Notes: generated by a model from the sequence alone, not told the origin. A stretch of DNA of 64,000 nt from Streptomyces sp. 11x1 (GCF_032598905.1 NZ_CP122458.1:7279001-7343000); one strand, 5' to 3'; shown: positions 17,378-25,974, numbered from the stretch's first letter. Made by a program: numbers and translations.

Positions 17378-18190
17378 ATGATCAAGTCCTCGCCTTGGCG
17401 GGCCGCCCTGGCTGCCACAGCCGCCACTTTCGTTGCCGTCGTACCGCTGGCGACCGCGCAGGCCGCGTATGCCGACGCGCCCACGAGTGTCTACCAGCCC
17501 TACCCGCCCGAGTTGAGCACTGCCACGGTGCCCGCGGGTGGAGTGATCTACTTCGTCGCAGAGGGGTTCGAGCCTGGTGAGGTGGTCACCGCAGCGCTCG
17601 TCCCGCAGTTCTCGACCGCCCTCAGCGGATCGTCCCGCAGCGGGGACGGTGAAGGCGGCGGGGACAAGTGCAAGGGGCGGGACGCGACCTACCAGGCCAA
17701 CGCGATGGGCACGGTGTCCGGGTGCTTCCAGGTGCCCAAGAAGACTCCTCCCGGGCCCTACCTGTTCACGCTCACCGGCGAGGAGTCGGGAAGCGTCTCC
17801 GCGCCCCTGACGGTGACCGCGAAGAACGGGGCCGGGAATGAGTACGGGAACGGGCACGGCCCTTGGGAGGGTAGCGCGGACGGGGCGAGCCTCCCCTTGG
17901 AGGGCGGCGCCGAAGGTTGGCCCGGCACCGTCAAGGTCGCCGGCAACGGAAAGACCCTCGCCCTGAGGACCGGTGCCGCCGGGGAGCAGCCCGGCTCCGT
18001 CGGGACGACGAGTCAGCAGGCTCTGGCCGGCTACGACGCGACCAGTCACGTGAGTGGCGGCACGGTGCCGGCGGGTACCGGGTCGGGTACGAACTGGGCG
18101 CTGGTGGGTGGGGCTGCCGGGCTGGCCGCCATCGCCGTCAAGGCGGTCACGGTCGTACGGCGCCGTCACTCTCGCACCGAACAGGGCTGA
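17378..18190 (+). CDS. Secreted surface protein with C-terminal membrane anchor, function unknown
   Basis: 270 residues. A signal peptide (basic start, hydrophobic run to residue 29, likely cleavage near AYA-DAP) is followed by an Ig-like region of about 110 residues with one Cys pair (DKCKGRD and SGCFQVP), and a Gly/Ser/Glu-rich spacer. A C-terminal helix NWALVGGAAGLAAIAVKAV (about 239-257) comes before a basic tail RRRHSRTEQG. That is the layout of a wall- or membrane-anchored protein, but no LPXTG-like motif is evident. The overall design matches the smaller secreted protein at 23114-23620 next to a sortase. It is 14 bp upstream of the DUF4012 gene, so they are probably one unit. ATG 17378 follows GGGAG at eleven bases. 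Confidence 0.65.
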   Translation: MIKSSPWRAALAATAATFVAVVPLATAQAAYADAPTSVYQPYPPELSTATVPAGGVIYFVAEGFEPGEVVTAALVPQFSTALSGSSRSGDGEGGGDKCKGRDATYQANAMGTVSGCFQVPKKTPPGPYLFTLTGEESGSVSAPLTVTAKNGAGNEYGNGHGPWEGSADGASLPLEGGAEGWPGTVKVAGNGKTLALRTGAAGEQPGSVGTTSQQALAGYDATSHVSGGTVPAGTGSGTNWALVGGAAGLAAIAVKAVTVVRRRHSRTEQG

Positions 18191-18203
18191 GCCGGCCTGC
18201 AGC

Positions 18204-20057
18204 ATGCGAATGCCGCGCCTCAGGAAGTCCACCGAACCGTACAATGCCGACAGCCTGGTCCGATGGGTCCGTCACCGTCGTGCCGGGCTGCTCGTGGCCG
18301 CCCTCACGGGCCTGCCTCTGGCCGGCGCCGGGTGGATCGCCGTCACCGGCCTGCTCGCCCATGACGAGCTGCTGGCCTCTCAACAGGCCTTGAACTCGCT
18401 GCGGCAACAGATCGCAGCAGGTCCCCTCGCGGACGGGGCCACGGGAAGTGGCGTACCGGTGAAGCAGAAGCCCGACGCCGCCGTGCGCGCAGCAGCCGCG
18501 CATGCTGCGCGAGCACACGGTCTCACCACCGGTCCGGCCTGGTACTCGGCCGCGCACGTGCCTGTCCTCGGTGGTCCCGTCCGCACCGTGCGCGGGGCCG
18601 CGGAGGCGGCTGAGCGGTTGACCCGCGAGGTGATCTCCCCGCTGGCGGACACCGCCACCCGACTCACCGCCGACACGGCAAGAGACGGTGGTCACCTGAG
18701 CCTCCCCGCGCTCCGCCGCGCCGCTCCGGCTCTCGACCAGGCCTCGCGCAGCGCCTCCGATGTGCGTCGCGAGGTCGACGAGTTGCCCAGCGATACCTGG
18801 CTGCCCGCCGTCGACCGCGCCCGAGCCCAGCTTGCCCGGAAACTCGACCGCATCGTCCCTGCCACGGGCGACGCCGCCGCGGCGGCGCGCGTGCTGCCGT
18901 CCATGCTGGGAGCGCGGAGCCCACGGCGGTATGTGGTGGTGTTCGAGAACACGGCCGAGGCGCGTGGCACCGGCGGGCTGCCCGGAGCGTTCGCGGTCCT
19001 CCGCGCGGACCGGGGCCGTCTGGCGTTCGAATACTTCGGCAACGACACCGAGATGGCGGACGCCGTCGCGGCAGTCGACCTGGGCGACGAGTACGCTGCG
19101 TCGCACGGGCACAACGCCCCCACTAGTACCTGGGTCAACTCCAACCTCAGCCCGCACTTCCCGTACGCCGCCCGCATCTGGACGGCCGCATGGGAGGATC
19201 ACACAGGTCAGAAGGCGGACGGAGCCTTCGCCCTCGATCCCGGTGCTCTGGCAGGGCTGCTCACCGCATCCGGCCCCGCCCGTCTGCCCGACGGCACCGC
19301 GGTCACCGCCGCCAATGTCGTGGATCTCACCGAGCGCAGCAGCTACGCGGCCTACCCGGACACTCGGGAACGCAAGGCTTTCTTCCTCAACGTGGCTCGC
19401 GCCGTCGCGGAGAGGCTGCTGGGGGTCGCGAACGATCCGCCGCGACAGCCCGCGTTGTTCGCCGCCCTCAACGGGCAGCTGAGGTCGGGACGGGTCAAGA
19501 TGTGGAGCGCCCACCCTTCTGAGCAGCGTGAAATCCGGCGACGCCCGTTCGGCGGTACCCTGCCCGACACCGCCGACCCGTTCGCCGGACTGGTCGTCAA
19601 CAACGCGGCCGGCACCAAGCTGGACTACTACCTGGACCGGCGTCTGGAGTGGGCTCCTGGCCGGTGTGTCGCGGCCGGTCGTGAGGTCACCGTGACCGTG
19701 GACCTCACCAACAGAGCACCGGCCTCGGGACTCCCCCTGTATGTCACCCAGCGAGTGGATGCCCCTTCCTACCGGACACGGCCCGGCGACAACCGTCTGC
19801 TGGTTTCGTACTACGCGAGTAAGGGGGCGAGACTGGCCAAGGCGGCTCTGGACGGCCGACCGGTCATGGTGAACCAAGCTGCCGAGCACGGTCACCCTGT
19901 CTACACCCTTGACCTGGAGCTGCCCGCAGGTTCCACCCGCTCCCTGGAGTTGCGCCTGCTGGAGAAGCCCTCAAGCCGTCCCCCGTCGCTACTGCGTCAG
20001 CCGATGGTGCGGCCCTTGCGGGCCACGGTGCGGCCCTACCCGGCGTGTGGTGACTGA
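18204..20057 (+). CDS. DUF4012-domain membrane-anchored extracytoplasmic protein
   Basis: 617 residues. A short cytoplasmic N-terminus and one membrane helix (AGLLVAALTGLPLAGAGWIA, about 28-47) precede a long outside part. The DUF4012 hallmark lies near residues 230-265: RRYVVVFENTAEARGTGGLP followed by GAFAVL. It continues with GTKLDYYLDRRLEW and a C-terminal Ig-like region. DUF4012 proteins occur widely in actinobacteria next to polysaccharide genes, and their role is not established. A part in EPS assembly, ligation to the wall or export is my inference from position: after the priming transferase and the surface protein, 14 bp behind the latter. ATG 18204 gives the membrane anchor directly; a second ATG two codons on is equivalent. 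Confidence 0.8.
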   Translation: MRMPRLRKSTEPYNADSLVRWVRHRRAGLLVAALTGLPLAGAGWIAVTGLLAHDELLASQQALNSLRQQIAAGPLADGATGSGVPVKQKPDAAVRAAAAHAARAHGLTTGPAWYSAAHVPVLGGPVRTVRGAAEAAERLTREVISPLADTATRLTADTARDGGHLSLPALRRAAPALDQASRSASDVRREVDELPSDTWLPAVDRARAQLARKLDRIVPATGDAAAAARVLPSMLGARSPRRYVVVFENTAEARGTGGLPGAFAVLRADRGRLAFEYFGNDTEMADAVAAVDLGDEYAASHGHNAPTSTWVNSNLSPHFPYAARIWTAAWEDHTGQKADGAFALDPGALAGLLTASGPARLPDGTAVTAANVVDLTERSSYAAYPDTRERKAFFLNVARAVAERLLGVANDPPRQPALFAALNGQLRSGRVKMWSAHPSEQREIRRRPFGGTLPDTADPFAGLVVNNAAGTKLDYYLDRRLEWAPGRCVAAGREVTVTVDLTNRAPASGLPLYVTQRVDAPSYRTRPGDNRLLVSYYASKGARLAKAALDGRPVMVNQAAEHGHPVYTLDLELPAGSTRSLELRLLEKPSSRPPSLLRQPMVRPLRATVRPYPACGD

Positions 20058-20114
20058 CCGCTCGGCTTGTTCCTCGCTCTTGGCACCCAGTCGCCTTGCC
20101 GCCCCGGGGATCCC

Positions 20115-20765
20115 TCAGGCTCGGGATTCGAGCGTGAGGTGCTCACCGTCATGGGGAAGGCCCAGTACAGCCGCGGCGATCCGTTCCACCGACTCGGCGA
20201 TGCGTGCCGCGGTCTCCCGGGCCACCCGCATGGGGGCACCGTAGGGATCAGCCACGTCATCGTCGTCCGCACCGTTGCCGTCAGTTCCACGCCGGGCTGC
20301 GGCGCCCCTGACCAGCGCTGAGGCTCGCTCGACAGGGTCCGTCGCACCCGCGGCGTCCTCCGGCCTCAGCAACCGGCCGAACTCACGCAAGGTGAAGGCC
20401 CGCTGCAAGGCCCACAGCGGAGACAGTCGCACGGCCGCCTCGCGGTGCTCCGTGGCAGCACCCAGCACCAGGTCGGCGTCCTCCACCAGTGCTGCGGTCA
20501 GCCGGCGGGCGAGCGCGCCGCGGGGATCCCCGCCCAACTCGACGAGGAGGGTTGCCGCCGTCGGGTCCATGGGCGTTCCAGCCATGGCTGCGGTGCCGGC
20601 GCTGCTCACCCGGAAACTCCCCGATGTTCCTGGAGACGCGGCGAGCCGGGCCGTCAGCAGGCGCTCGGCCAGTGGGGAGCGGTGCAGATTTCCCGTGCAG
20701 ACGACGAGCACGCGAAAGTGCGCGCCCCTGCGTCCCGGCATCGGCGCGGCAGGGGAAGGGCTCAT
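20115..20765 (-). CDS. Low-molecular-weight protein-tyrosine phosphatase (Wzb-like)
   Basis: 216 residues. The phosphate-binding loop VCTGNLHRSP (CX5RS, about residues 22-31) with preceding hydrophobic strand defines the LMW-PTP family; the general acid Asp is in ADPYGAP (about 172). Two stretches lengthen it beyond the usual 150-190 residues: an N-terminal Pro-rich run and an Asp/Gly-rich insert (GTDGNGADDDDV) just before the acid loop. It should dephosphorylate the tyrosine tail of the Wzc-like kinase at 3006-4541, the standard pair in capsule/EPS systems, and closes the EPS locus at the opposite end. ATG 20765 is used, with a poor ribosome site. It is convergent with the DUF4012 gene. Confidence 0.83.
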   Translation of the reverse strand: MSPSPAAPMPGRRGAHFRVLVVCTGNLHRSPLAERLLTARLAASPGTSGSFRVSSAGTAAMAGTPMDPTAATLLVELGGDPRGALARRLTAALVEDADLVLGAATEHREAAVRLSPLWALQRAFTLREFGRLLRPEDAAGATDPVERASALVRGAAARRGTDGNGADDDDVADPYGAPMRVARETAARIAESVERIAAAVLGLPHDGEHLTLESRA

Positions 20766-21082
20766 GGGGGAAGTATCCCGCCACGTATGGTCGTCTGGAG
20801 CGCGCCCCACCGGGTGACCCGACGCAGGAACACGAATGCTGCCTCGGGCGTCCCTGTCGCCCGCAAGCGACGCAGGGAGAGCCGGACTTCGCCGAGTCGA
20901 CCGCTCAGGCCGCGCACAGCGGGAAGATCCGGCGGCGTAGGGCAGGCCGACGACGACGCGGTCCTGCTCATCGCCCATATCCGGCCCACCGCTCCCGATG
21001 ACGTGGCGACATGCAGCGCGTCTGACCACGGAAAAACGTCAAAGAAGAGCGTTGATCGGCAAGGATCGCCAAGATCCCCGAA

Positions 21083-21212
21083 GGACTCATAATCCGTCGG
21101 CCGTGGGTTCGAGTCCCACCCGCCCCACCGTGCAGGTCTGTGACCTGGGGAAACGTCTCAGCGGGCTGGCGGATTCAGGGCTTTGGGCGAACGGACTGAA
21201 TCCGCTGCTCGC
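21083..21212 (+). repeat. tRNA 3'-end fragment plus downstream arm; left member of a long direct repeat (candidate att site)
   Basis: Bases 21083-21129 read as the 3' half of a tRNA gene: anticodon loop CTCATAA (anticodon CAT), variable region, a T-arm GTGGGTTCGAGTCCCAC and acceptor strand CCGCCCC-ACC. The 5' half is absent upstream. Starting at 21106, 24 bases are identical to 52092-52115. Similarity then continues: 26 of 30 bases directly after, and a further conserved block (AACGGAC...GAATCCGCTGC) at the same 60-base offset in both copies. This is the form expected of an attachment-site scar left by tRNA-integrating elements. Confidence 0.6.
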
Positions 21213-21530
21213 GAGTTCAACGGCGATGTGGTGTCCGCACTTGGGTGCTTCGTTGACCTGCGGGTATGCCCCGTGCGCTTGCTCTCGAGGGCTGGAGCCG
21301 ATGGTCTGATCGGTGGGCGAGGGCGGATGCCGGGACGCTGATGGGACGCAGGGAATCGGAAGTAGCTGCCTTGTACCTGTCCTGCAAACGCCGGCCAGTG
21401 CCGACCGAGGCCAGGCCTCCTCTGTGCTGAGAGGTGGTCGCTGCTGCTTGCGTAGTTCACCGAGCCTGGCCATCAGCGCGATGTGGAAGTTGGGTGGCAG
21501 GGGAGGCCCGCCGCGGTGTACGCCGTCCTG

Positions 21531-21695
21531 TCAGTCGGCCACCACCACGGTTTCCCGCGACACCATGTCCGTCACCACGACCTGGGTACCGATGGTTGTG
21601 GTGACACATGTGATGGCGTCCGCACGGATCAGCCTGGCTGTCCTCTCGCCCTTGCGTACGTTCTCGCCCTGCCTCAGGATCCAGACGTCAGCCAC
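21531..21695 (-). CDS. Small conserved-looking protein of unknown function
   Basis: 54 residues beginning VADVWILRQGENVRKG and ending VTDMVSRETVVVAD. The GTG at 21695 has an excellent GGAGGGAA four bases upstream, and the protein has balanced, non-repetitive composition, unlike random high-GC frames. It begins with a short beta-rich segment and contains RLIRADAITCVTTT. I do not recognise a family. It stands alone about 320 bp from the candidate att site, so it may be cargo of the former element. A small DNA-binding or accessory protein is possible but unsupported. Confidence 0.5.
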   Translation of the reverse strand: MADVWILRQGENVRKGERTARLIRADAITCVTTTIGTQVVVTDMVSRETVVVAD

Positions 21696-22365
21696 GCTTC
21701 CCTCCGGTGGCCTCGCGATCGTTGCGTCTTCGGACGGCAGGCCCTTTGGGCAGCTGGTCTTCTGGTGCCGGAGCGGCAAGAAGAATGCGCCGAGTGGCCT
21801 TCCGCGACCGGGGCCGGCCCGGACCGAGGCCGTCAGGAGCCTGCGGGCCGGACCGGCGCGGTTGTCGGCGGTTCCAGTCCTTCCACACCGCGATCACGGA
21901 CGGTCGCGGCAGGTTCCCAGGCCCGTCCGTCCGGTCAGGCCGAGCCCGGGTCCGCTGCGGGGGCGAAGGCGGTGGCGGATGTGGCCTTCGTACCTGCGAC
22001 GGGTGCCCTTGCTGACCTTCTTGTCGGCAGCCACCGGGATTCACCTTTGCCGACCCCGACGGCTGCCAAGTCACTCTCCACGACCACGCCTGACAAGCCG
22101 CCACCTCTCCTACGACCTGCGCAGCCGACCTCACTGGCCCGGCCTGGACGAACAGATCCTGCAGGCGTTCGTCGACGACTGCACCCGCCCGGTCGGCCGC
22201 CGCATGATGACCGCTGACCTGCGCATCCTGCACCCGTGCGATACCGAGCACGCCCAAGCGGTGCGGCGGCAGACCCGCGCGATGCGCGAGCTCAACGCGA
22301 AGGCGTTCCCGGAGTCGGAGGCAGGCGAGGACGAACCTCGGCCTGCTCAGCGGCATGCCATCGTT
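21696..22365. other. Gene-poor stretch, possible gene fragment at 22100-22350
   Basis: No complete gene is visible. On the + strand, about 22100-22350 one frame reads DLRSRPHWPGLDEQILQAF then VDDCTRPVGRRMMTADLRIL and RRQTRAMRELNAKAFPESEA, which has protein-like composition and an amphipathic end but no start and no recognised family. It is probably the remnant of an element gene. The rest looks like decayed sequence. Confidence 0.3.
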
Positions 22366-23034
22366 CTACGCCGCGGTCAGCGTCGCAAAGACCACGACAT
22401 TTCCCTGGTAGCCGGTTTCTTCGGCGTATGGCCCCCCACAGGTGATGACGCGCAGTTCGGGCCGGTGGGAACTGCCGTAGACCTTCTCATCCGGAAACGC
22501 CTTCTTGTCGTAGAGCTCTACAGCGTCGACCGTGAAGACGGCTGTGCGCCGGTCTGACCTGATGATCTCGATGGTGTCGCCCTTGGCTAGTTCTCCGAGG
22601 CGGTGGAAGACCCCGGGGCCTTGCGGGGTGTCCACGTGTCCCGCAGTGACGGCTGTGCCGACTGAGCCAGGAGGTGTACCGGCGCCATACCACCCGGCAA
22701 AGCCGGGCATATTGGCCGCTGGTGGGCGCAGTGCTCCTGTGTCGTTGAGGCTCAGTTCCGTCATTGGGGCATTCACGCCGATGGCGGGAATGCGCAGCCG
22801 GACTGGAGCCGACGGGGGCAGGGGCGGCACAGAGGGATACCGGGTCGAGGCGGTGCTGCTGTTCCCGGGTGGCGCGGAGGAGGAGAAGGACTGCGCGGCC
22901 GAAGGTTGCGGAGGCCGTTCGCCCCGGAGCGCCGTGATCACCAGCACCATGCCCGCCAGTAGAGCGTAGGCGAGAAATTTGGTGGACGGGGTGGACGAGG
23001 GGGAAGGGCCGCAGGGCTCGTACCTCGATTCCAT
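22366..23034 (-). CDS. Class F sortase
   Basis: 222 residues. An N-terminal membrane helix (FLAYALLAGMVLVITAL, about 20-36) is followed by a Ser/Pro-rich linker and the sortase beta-barrel. The catalytic His is in TAVTAGHVDT (about 130), the Cys in ELRVITCGGPY (about 195), and the downstream GYQGNVVVFATL carries the last strand. Actinobacterial class F enzymes have this small architecture and housekeeping or pair-specific roles, linking surface proteins to the wall. ATG 23034 has GGAGG ten or eleven bases upstream. The gene is 79 bp downstream of a secreted, membrane-anchored protein in the same direction, a plausible substrate, although no clear LPXTG motif is seen in it. Confidence 0.85.
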   Translation of the reverse strand: MESRYEPCGPSPSSTPSTKFLAYALLAGMVLVITALRGERPPQPSAAQSFSSSAPPGNSSTASTRYPSVPPLPPSAPVRLRIPAIGVNAPMTELSLNDTGALRPPAANMPGFAGWYGAGTPPGSVGTAVTAGHVDTPQGPGVFHRLGELAKGDTIEIIRSDRRTAVFTVDAVELYDKKAFPDEKVYGSSHRPELRVITCGGPYAEETGYQGNVVVFATLTAA

Positions 23035-23113
23035 CGCTGTGGAGCCTCCGCTTCGCGATGATCCCCCCAGCCCCCGGACACGGGCATGGGAGCTGGGCCG
23101 GCAGGGCAGAGCG

Positions 23114-23620
23114 TCAAACGCGGGCACCGGTCGGGGAGCGGCGCATCTTGATCACGCCGCCGGCGGCGGCTCCGGCGAGCAGCACCGCGCCGAGGGCAAG
23201 TTGCGTGCCCTTGTCGTTCGCCGCCCCGAAACCAGCGTCGACCGCGCCGCTGGGGTTACCGGCGCCGACCCAGTATGTGCCCGTGATCTTGACGCGCGGC
23301 GGGCACTTCAGGGTGACGGTGTAACCGCCGGCCTCGGTGCCGCCCGGGACCTTGAATTCGCCGGTCAGTACACCCTCCCGGTCTCCTGGCAGGAGGTGAA
23401 ACTTGCCTCCTGCCTCAGACTCGCCCTTCCCATAGGTCTCCGAGCCACAGGCTCTGGTGCTGACTGTGACGGTGGAGCCCGGGGCGGCGTGGCGCGGGCT
23501 GATGTGCATGCTCGGATCACCGGTGGGGCCGTTCGCGGCTGCCGCGGCCGGGCTCGAGAGGCCGACAATACCGAGAACGAAACCGATGCCGATGCCGGCG
23601 CCTGCCCACTTGATACGCAT
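23114..23620 (-). CDS. Secreted protein with C-terminal anchor, sortase neighbour
   Basis: 168 residues. A signal peptide (MRIKWAGAGIGIGFVLGIVG, cleavage near AAAA-NGP) is followed by a single Ig-like domain with two Cys (RACGSET and LKCPPRV) and then a C-terminal helix TQLALGAVLLAGAAAGGVI before the basic tail KMRRSPTGARV. ATG 23620 has an ideal GGAGGAA five bases upstream. Architecture and position directly before a class F sortase gene suggest a small surface protein handled with that enzyme. It resembles, in plan rather than in sequence identity, the surface protein at 17378-18190 in the EPS locus. Exact function unknown. Confidence 0.7.
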   Translation of the reverse strand: MRIKWAGAGIGIGFVLGIVGLSSPAAAAANGPTGDPSMHISPRHAAPGSTVTVSTRACGSETYGKGESEAGGKFHLLPGDREGVLTGEFKVPGGTEAGGYTVTLKCPPRVKITGTYWVGAGNPSGAVDAGFGAANDKGTQLALGAVLLAGAAAGGVIKMRRSPTGARV

Positions 23621-23940
23621 GAAGTTCCTCCGAGAAGCAGTGGCCGGCCGGAGTGCGCGGCGTCCTGGTGTGCTCCACTCATGAGGAAACCGACGGACCG
23701 TCAGGACTGCAACCCACATACGGACAGATGGGCCATCAGGCCAGGCCCAGCGGCCGTACTCCTTTGATCATTTATGCAGGTGAGCGCTCCTGAGGACGAT
23801 TTCGGAAGAACGCACCGCACGGGCGACGAAGGGGCTGGTGTCCCTTCGGGGTGATCTTGAAAAAGCGCAGGACGCCCTGTGGCTGCCACTGCCGTCGTAC
23901 ATCCTCCTGCGCGGCGTGTGACCGTGAAGCCCCCTGGGAC

Positions 23941-24450
23941 GCTGATATGACCTCATCCCGCGAGGTCAAGGTCTCGCCCGTTTCCTCGGCCGACGCGAAG
24001 CTTGCGCGGCGGGAGGAGCAGAACGCGTCGTCGCCGAGGATGTCGTCGGCTGGGTCCCGGGGCGACCGATGCCTGAGCGCGATCTGGGGGAACTCGACGC
24101 CGTGGTGCGGCGCATACCTGGCCCGTCGCGGTCAGGCTGCCCGGCCGAGTGCGGTACTGCGGGTGGGACAGCGGGTCATCAGGGTGATCGCCGCCCAGGT
24201 GATGGGATCGCGCGAGGTGCTGGCCGCGATCATCTTCGTGGCCACGACAGGCTGCACCTGGCGACAGCTGCCGCCGGTCTTCGGCCCGTCGGGGCCGACC
24301 GCGCACCGGCGCTTCACTGAGTGGACCGCCGCCCGTGTCTGGGCGAAGCTGCACCGCCTCATCCTCGACGAGCTGGGTTCGCGCGGAGATCTGGACTGGT
24401 CGCGCCGCGCGATCGACTCCGTGAACATGCGGGCCCTGAAAGGGGGGCGT
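23941..24450 (+). pseudogene. Truncated IS5-family transposase
   Basis: The reading frame contains the N-terminal half of a Streptomyces-type IS5-family transposase: SREVLAAIIFVATTGCTWRQ, then PPVFGPSGPTAHRRFTEWTA and ARVWAKLHRLILDELGSRGD ending DLDWSRRAIDSVNMRALKGG. Immediately after this GG the homology stops; the catalytic DDE part that should follow is gone, and the sequence runs into the 3' side of a GH43 gene. The beginning is also irregular. It is a dead fragment of an insertion sequence. Confidence 0.75.
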
Positions 24451-24503
24451 CCAGTCCCGCTTTTGTCCGCTGCCGCGGCCTTCAGGGTCGCGTCCGGCCG
24501 GTC

Positions 24504-25952
24504 CTACTCCTTGTAGAAGGTGGCGTCCTGCCGGCCGAGCGTGGTGGTCACCGGCTGGGTGTAGAGCAGGTTGTTGTAGTGCCGGATGTACCGGCCGGGG
24601 AAGTTGTACGACTCGTACGACACACCGGCTGCGGAGTCGGCGAGACCGGCCCGCTCGTGGAACGAGGCGTCGTTGTCGAACAGGGTGGTGCCGTCGTCCT
24701 TCTCCACCCACACCTCGTTGTTCTTGTGGCGCAGGTAGTAGCCGGGGAAGTTGGCCGATTCGAGGGAGACGGTGTCGTTGCCGGCCAGGCCGGGGACGAC
24801 GCGGAACTGCGAGTCGGCGAGGTTGGTGACGTTGGCCTCGGTCCTGGCCCGGAACTCCCAGTGCCGGATGAACCTGTCCGGGTAGTTGTACGAGGAGAAG
24901 CGGACGGGTGTGACCCCGTCGGCGACGGGGATGCCGAAGTTGGGGGTGCCGTCGGCGTTCCAGTAGATCTTCTGGTAGCGGGTGCGGCGGTTGGGGTCCT
25001 TGAGCGCGTCGCCGACGATGTCCTTGTAGTTGCGGTCGTGGTAGACGAGGATGTCCGACTTGCCGTCCTCGGAGACCGTGAAGGAGTTGTGGCCGGGGCC
25101 GTACTGGCTGGTCTTGTCGTTGCTCTTGAAGACCGGTGTGGGGGTCTTGCTCCAGGAAGCCGGGTTCATCAGGTCGGCGGTGGCGTCGGCGGTGAGCAGG
25201 CCGAGGCAGTAGTTGGCGTTGGTGGCGCTGGCCGAGTAGGTCATGAAGACCTTGCCGTTCTTCTGGATGACGGCCGGGCCCTCGTTGACAGTGGCGTTGA
25301 CCTTCTCCCAGGCGTACTCGGGCTTGGAGATCATGACCGGGCTGCCGCTGATGGTCCAGGGGCTGGACATCTTCGCCAGGTACAGGTTGGTGCCGCGGCC
25401 GAGCGCCGGGTCTTCCTGGGCCCAGCTGAGGTAGCGGGCGCCGTTGTGGGTGAAGGTGGTGGCGTCCAGGGAAAAGGTGTCCATGGGCAGGCTGATCCTG
25501 CCCTTCTCGGTCCAGGTGCCGGTGATCGGGTTGGCGGCGCTGGTCTCCAGGACGTAGGGGCGGATCCGCCAGATGTCGTTGGACCAGCCGGCCGTGAAGT
25601 AGATGTACCACTTGCCGTCGATGAAGTGGATCTCCGGGGCCCAGATGTGGGCGCCCATCTCACCGGTGGCGTGCTTGGTCCAGATCGTGGTCTCGGTGGC
25701 CGTGGCGAGGCCCTGGAGGGTGGTGGACCGGCGCATGACGATTTTGTCGTACGCGGGGACCGTGGCGGTGAAGTAGTAGTAGCCGTCGGTGTGCTTGAAG
25801 ATATGCGGGTCGGCGCGCTGGAGCGCGATCGGGTTGGTGAAGGTGACGGCGGGGGAGGCGGGTGCGGCGGCCTGGGCGGGGGTGGTCATGGTGGTGAGCA
25901 CGGCGAGCGCGGCCGCCGCGGCCACCAGGACCCGTCTGGCGAGGTGTCTCAT
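24504..25952 (-). CDS. Secreted GH43 glycosidase with C-terminal AbfB (CBM42) domain
   Basis: 482 residues. A Sec signal peptide (cleavage near AQA-AAP, about 27) leads to a five-bladed GH43 domain: general base in LQRADPHIFKHTDGYYYF (about 45), GAHIWAPEIHFIDGKWYIYF, pKa-modulating Asp in FSLDATTFTHNGARYL and general acid in VNEGPAVIQKNG. The last about 150 residues form an AbfB arabinose-binding domain with three SYNYPDRFIRH-like repeats (third SYNFPGRYIRH). The enzyme probably removes arabinofuranose side chains from arabinan or arabinoxylan outside the cell. ATG 25952 gives the signal peptide directly; an AAGGG lies twelve bases upstream. It sits 22 bp downstream of the remnant of another secreted enzyme. 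Confidence 0.88.
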   Translation of the reverse strand: MRHLARRVLVAAAAALAVLTTMTTPAQAAAPASPAVTFTNPIALQRADPHIFKHTDGYYYFTATVPAYDKIVMRRSTTLQGLATATETTIWTKHATGEMGAHIWAPEIHFIDGKWYIYFTAGWSNDIWRIRPYVLETSAANPITGTWTEKGRISLPMDTFSLDATTFTHNGARYLSWAQEDPALGRGTNLYLAKMSSPWTISGSPVMISKPEYAWEKVNATVNEGPAVIQKNGKVFMTYSASATNANYCLGLLTADATADLMNPASWSKTPTPVFKSNDKTSQYGPGHNSFTVSEDGKSDILVYHDRNYKDIVGDALKDPNRRTRYQKIYWNADGTPNFGIPVADGVTPVRFSSYNYPDRFIRHWEFRARTEANVTNLADSQFRVVPGLAGNDTVSLESANFPGYYLRHKNNEVWVEKDDGTTLFDNDASFHERAGLADSAAGVSYESYNFPGRYIRHYNNLLYTQPVTTTLGRQDATFYKE

Positions 25953-25974
25953 GTTCTGTTGCGGCCCTTCGGGA

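Noticed and set aside
21083..21129. A complete tRNA gene with anticodon CAT
   Set aside because: Only the part from the anticodon arm to the acceptor 3' strand is present; the D-arm and 5' acceptor strand are missing and the anticodon stem has a mismatch, so it is a fragment.
22100..22350. Complete small gene in the gap before the sortase
   Set aside because: No start codon with ribosome site, frame merges with low-quality sequence upstream, and the C-terminal end overlaps the sortase gene; noted only as a possible remnant.
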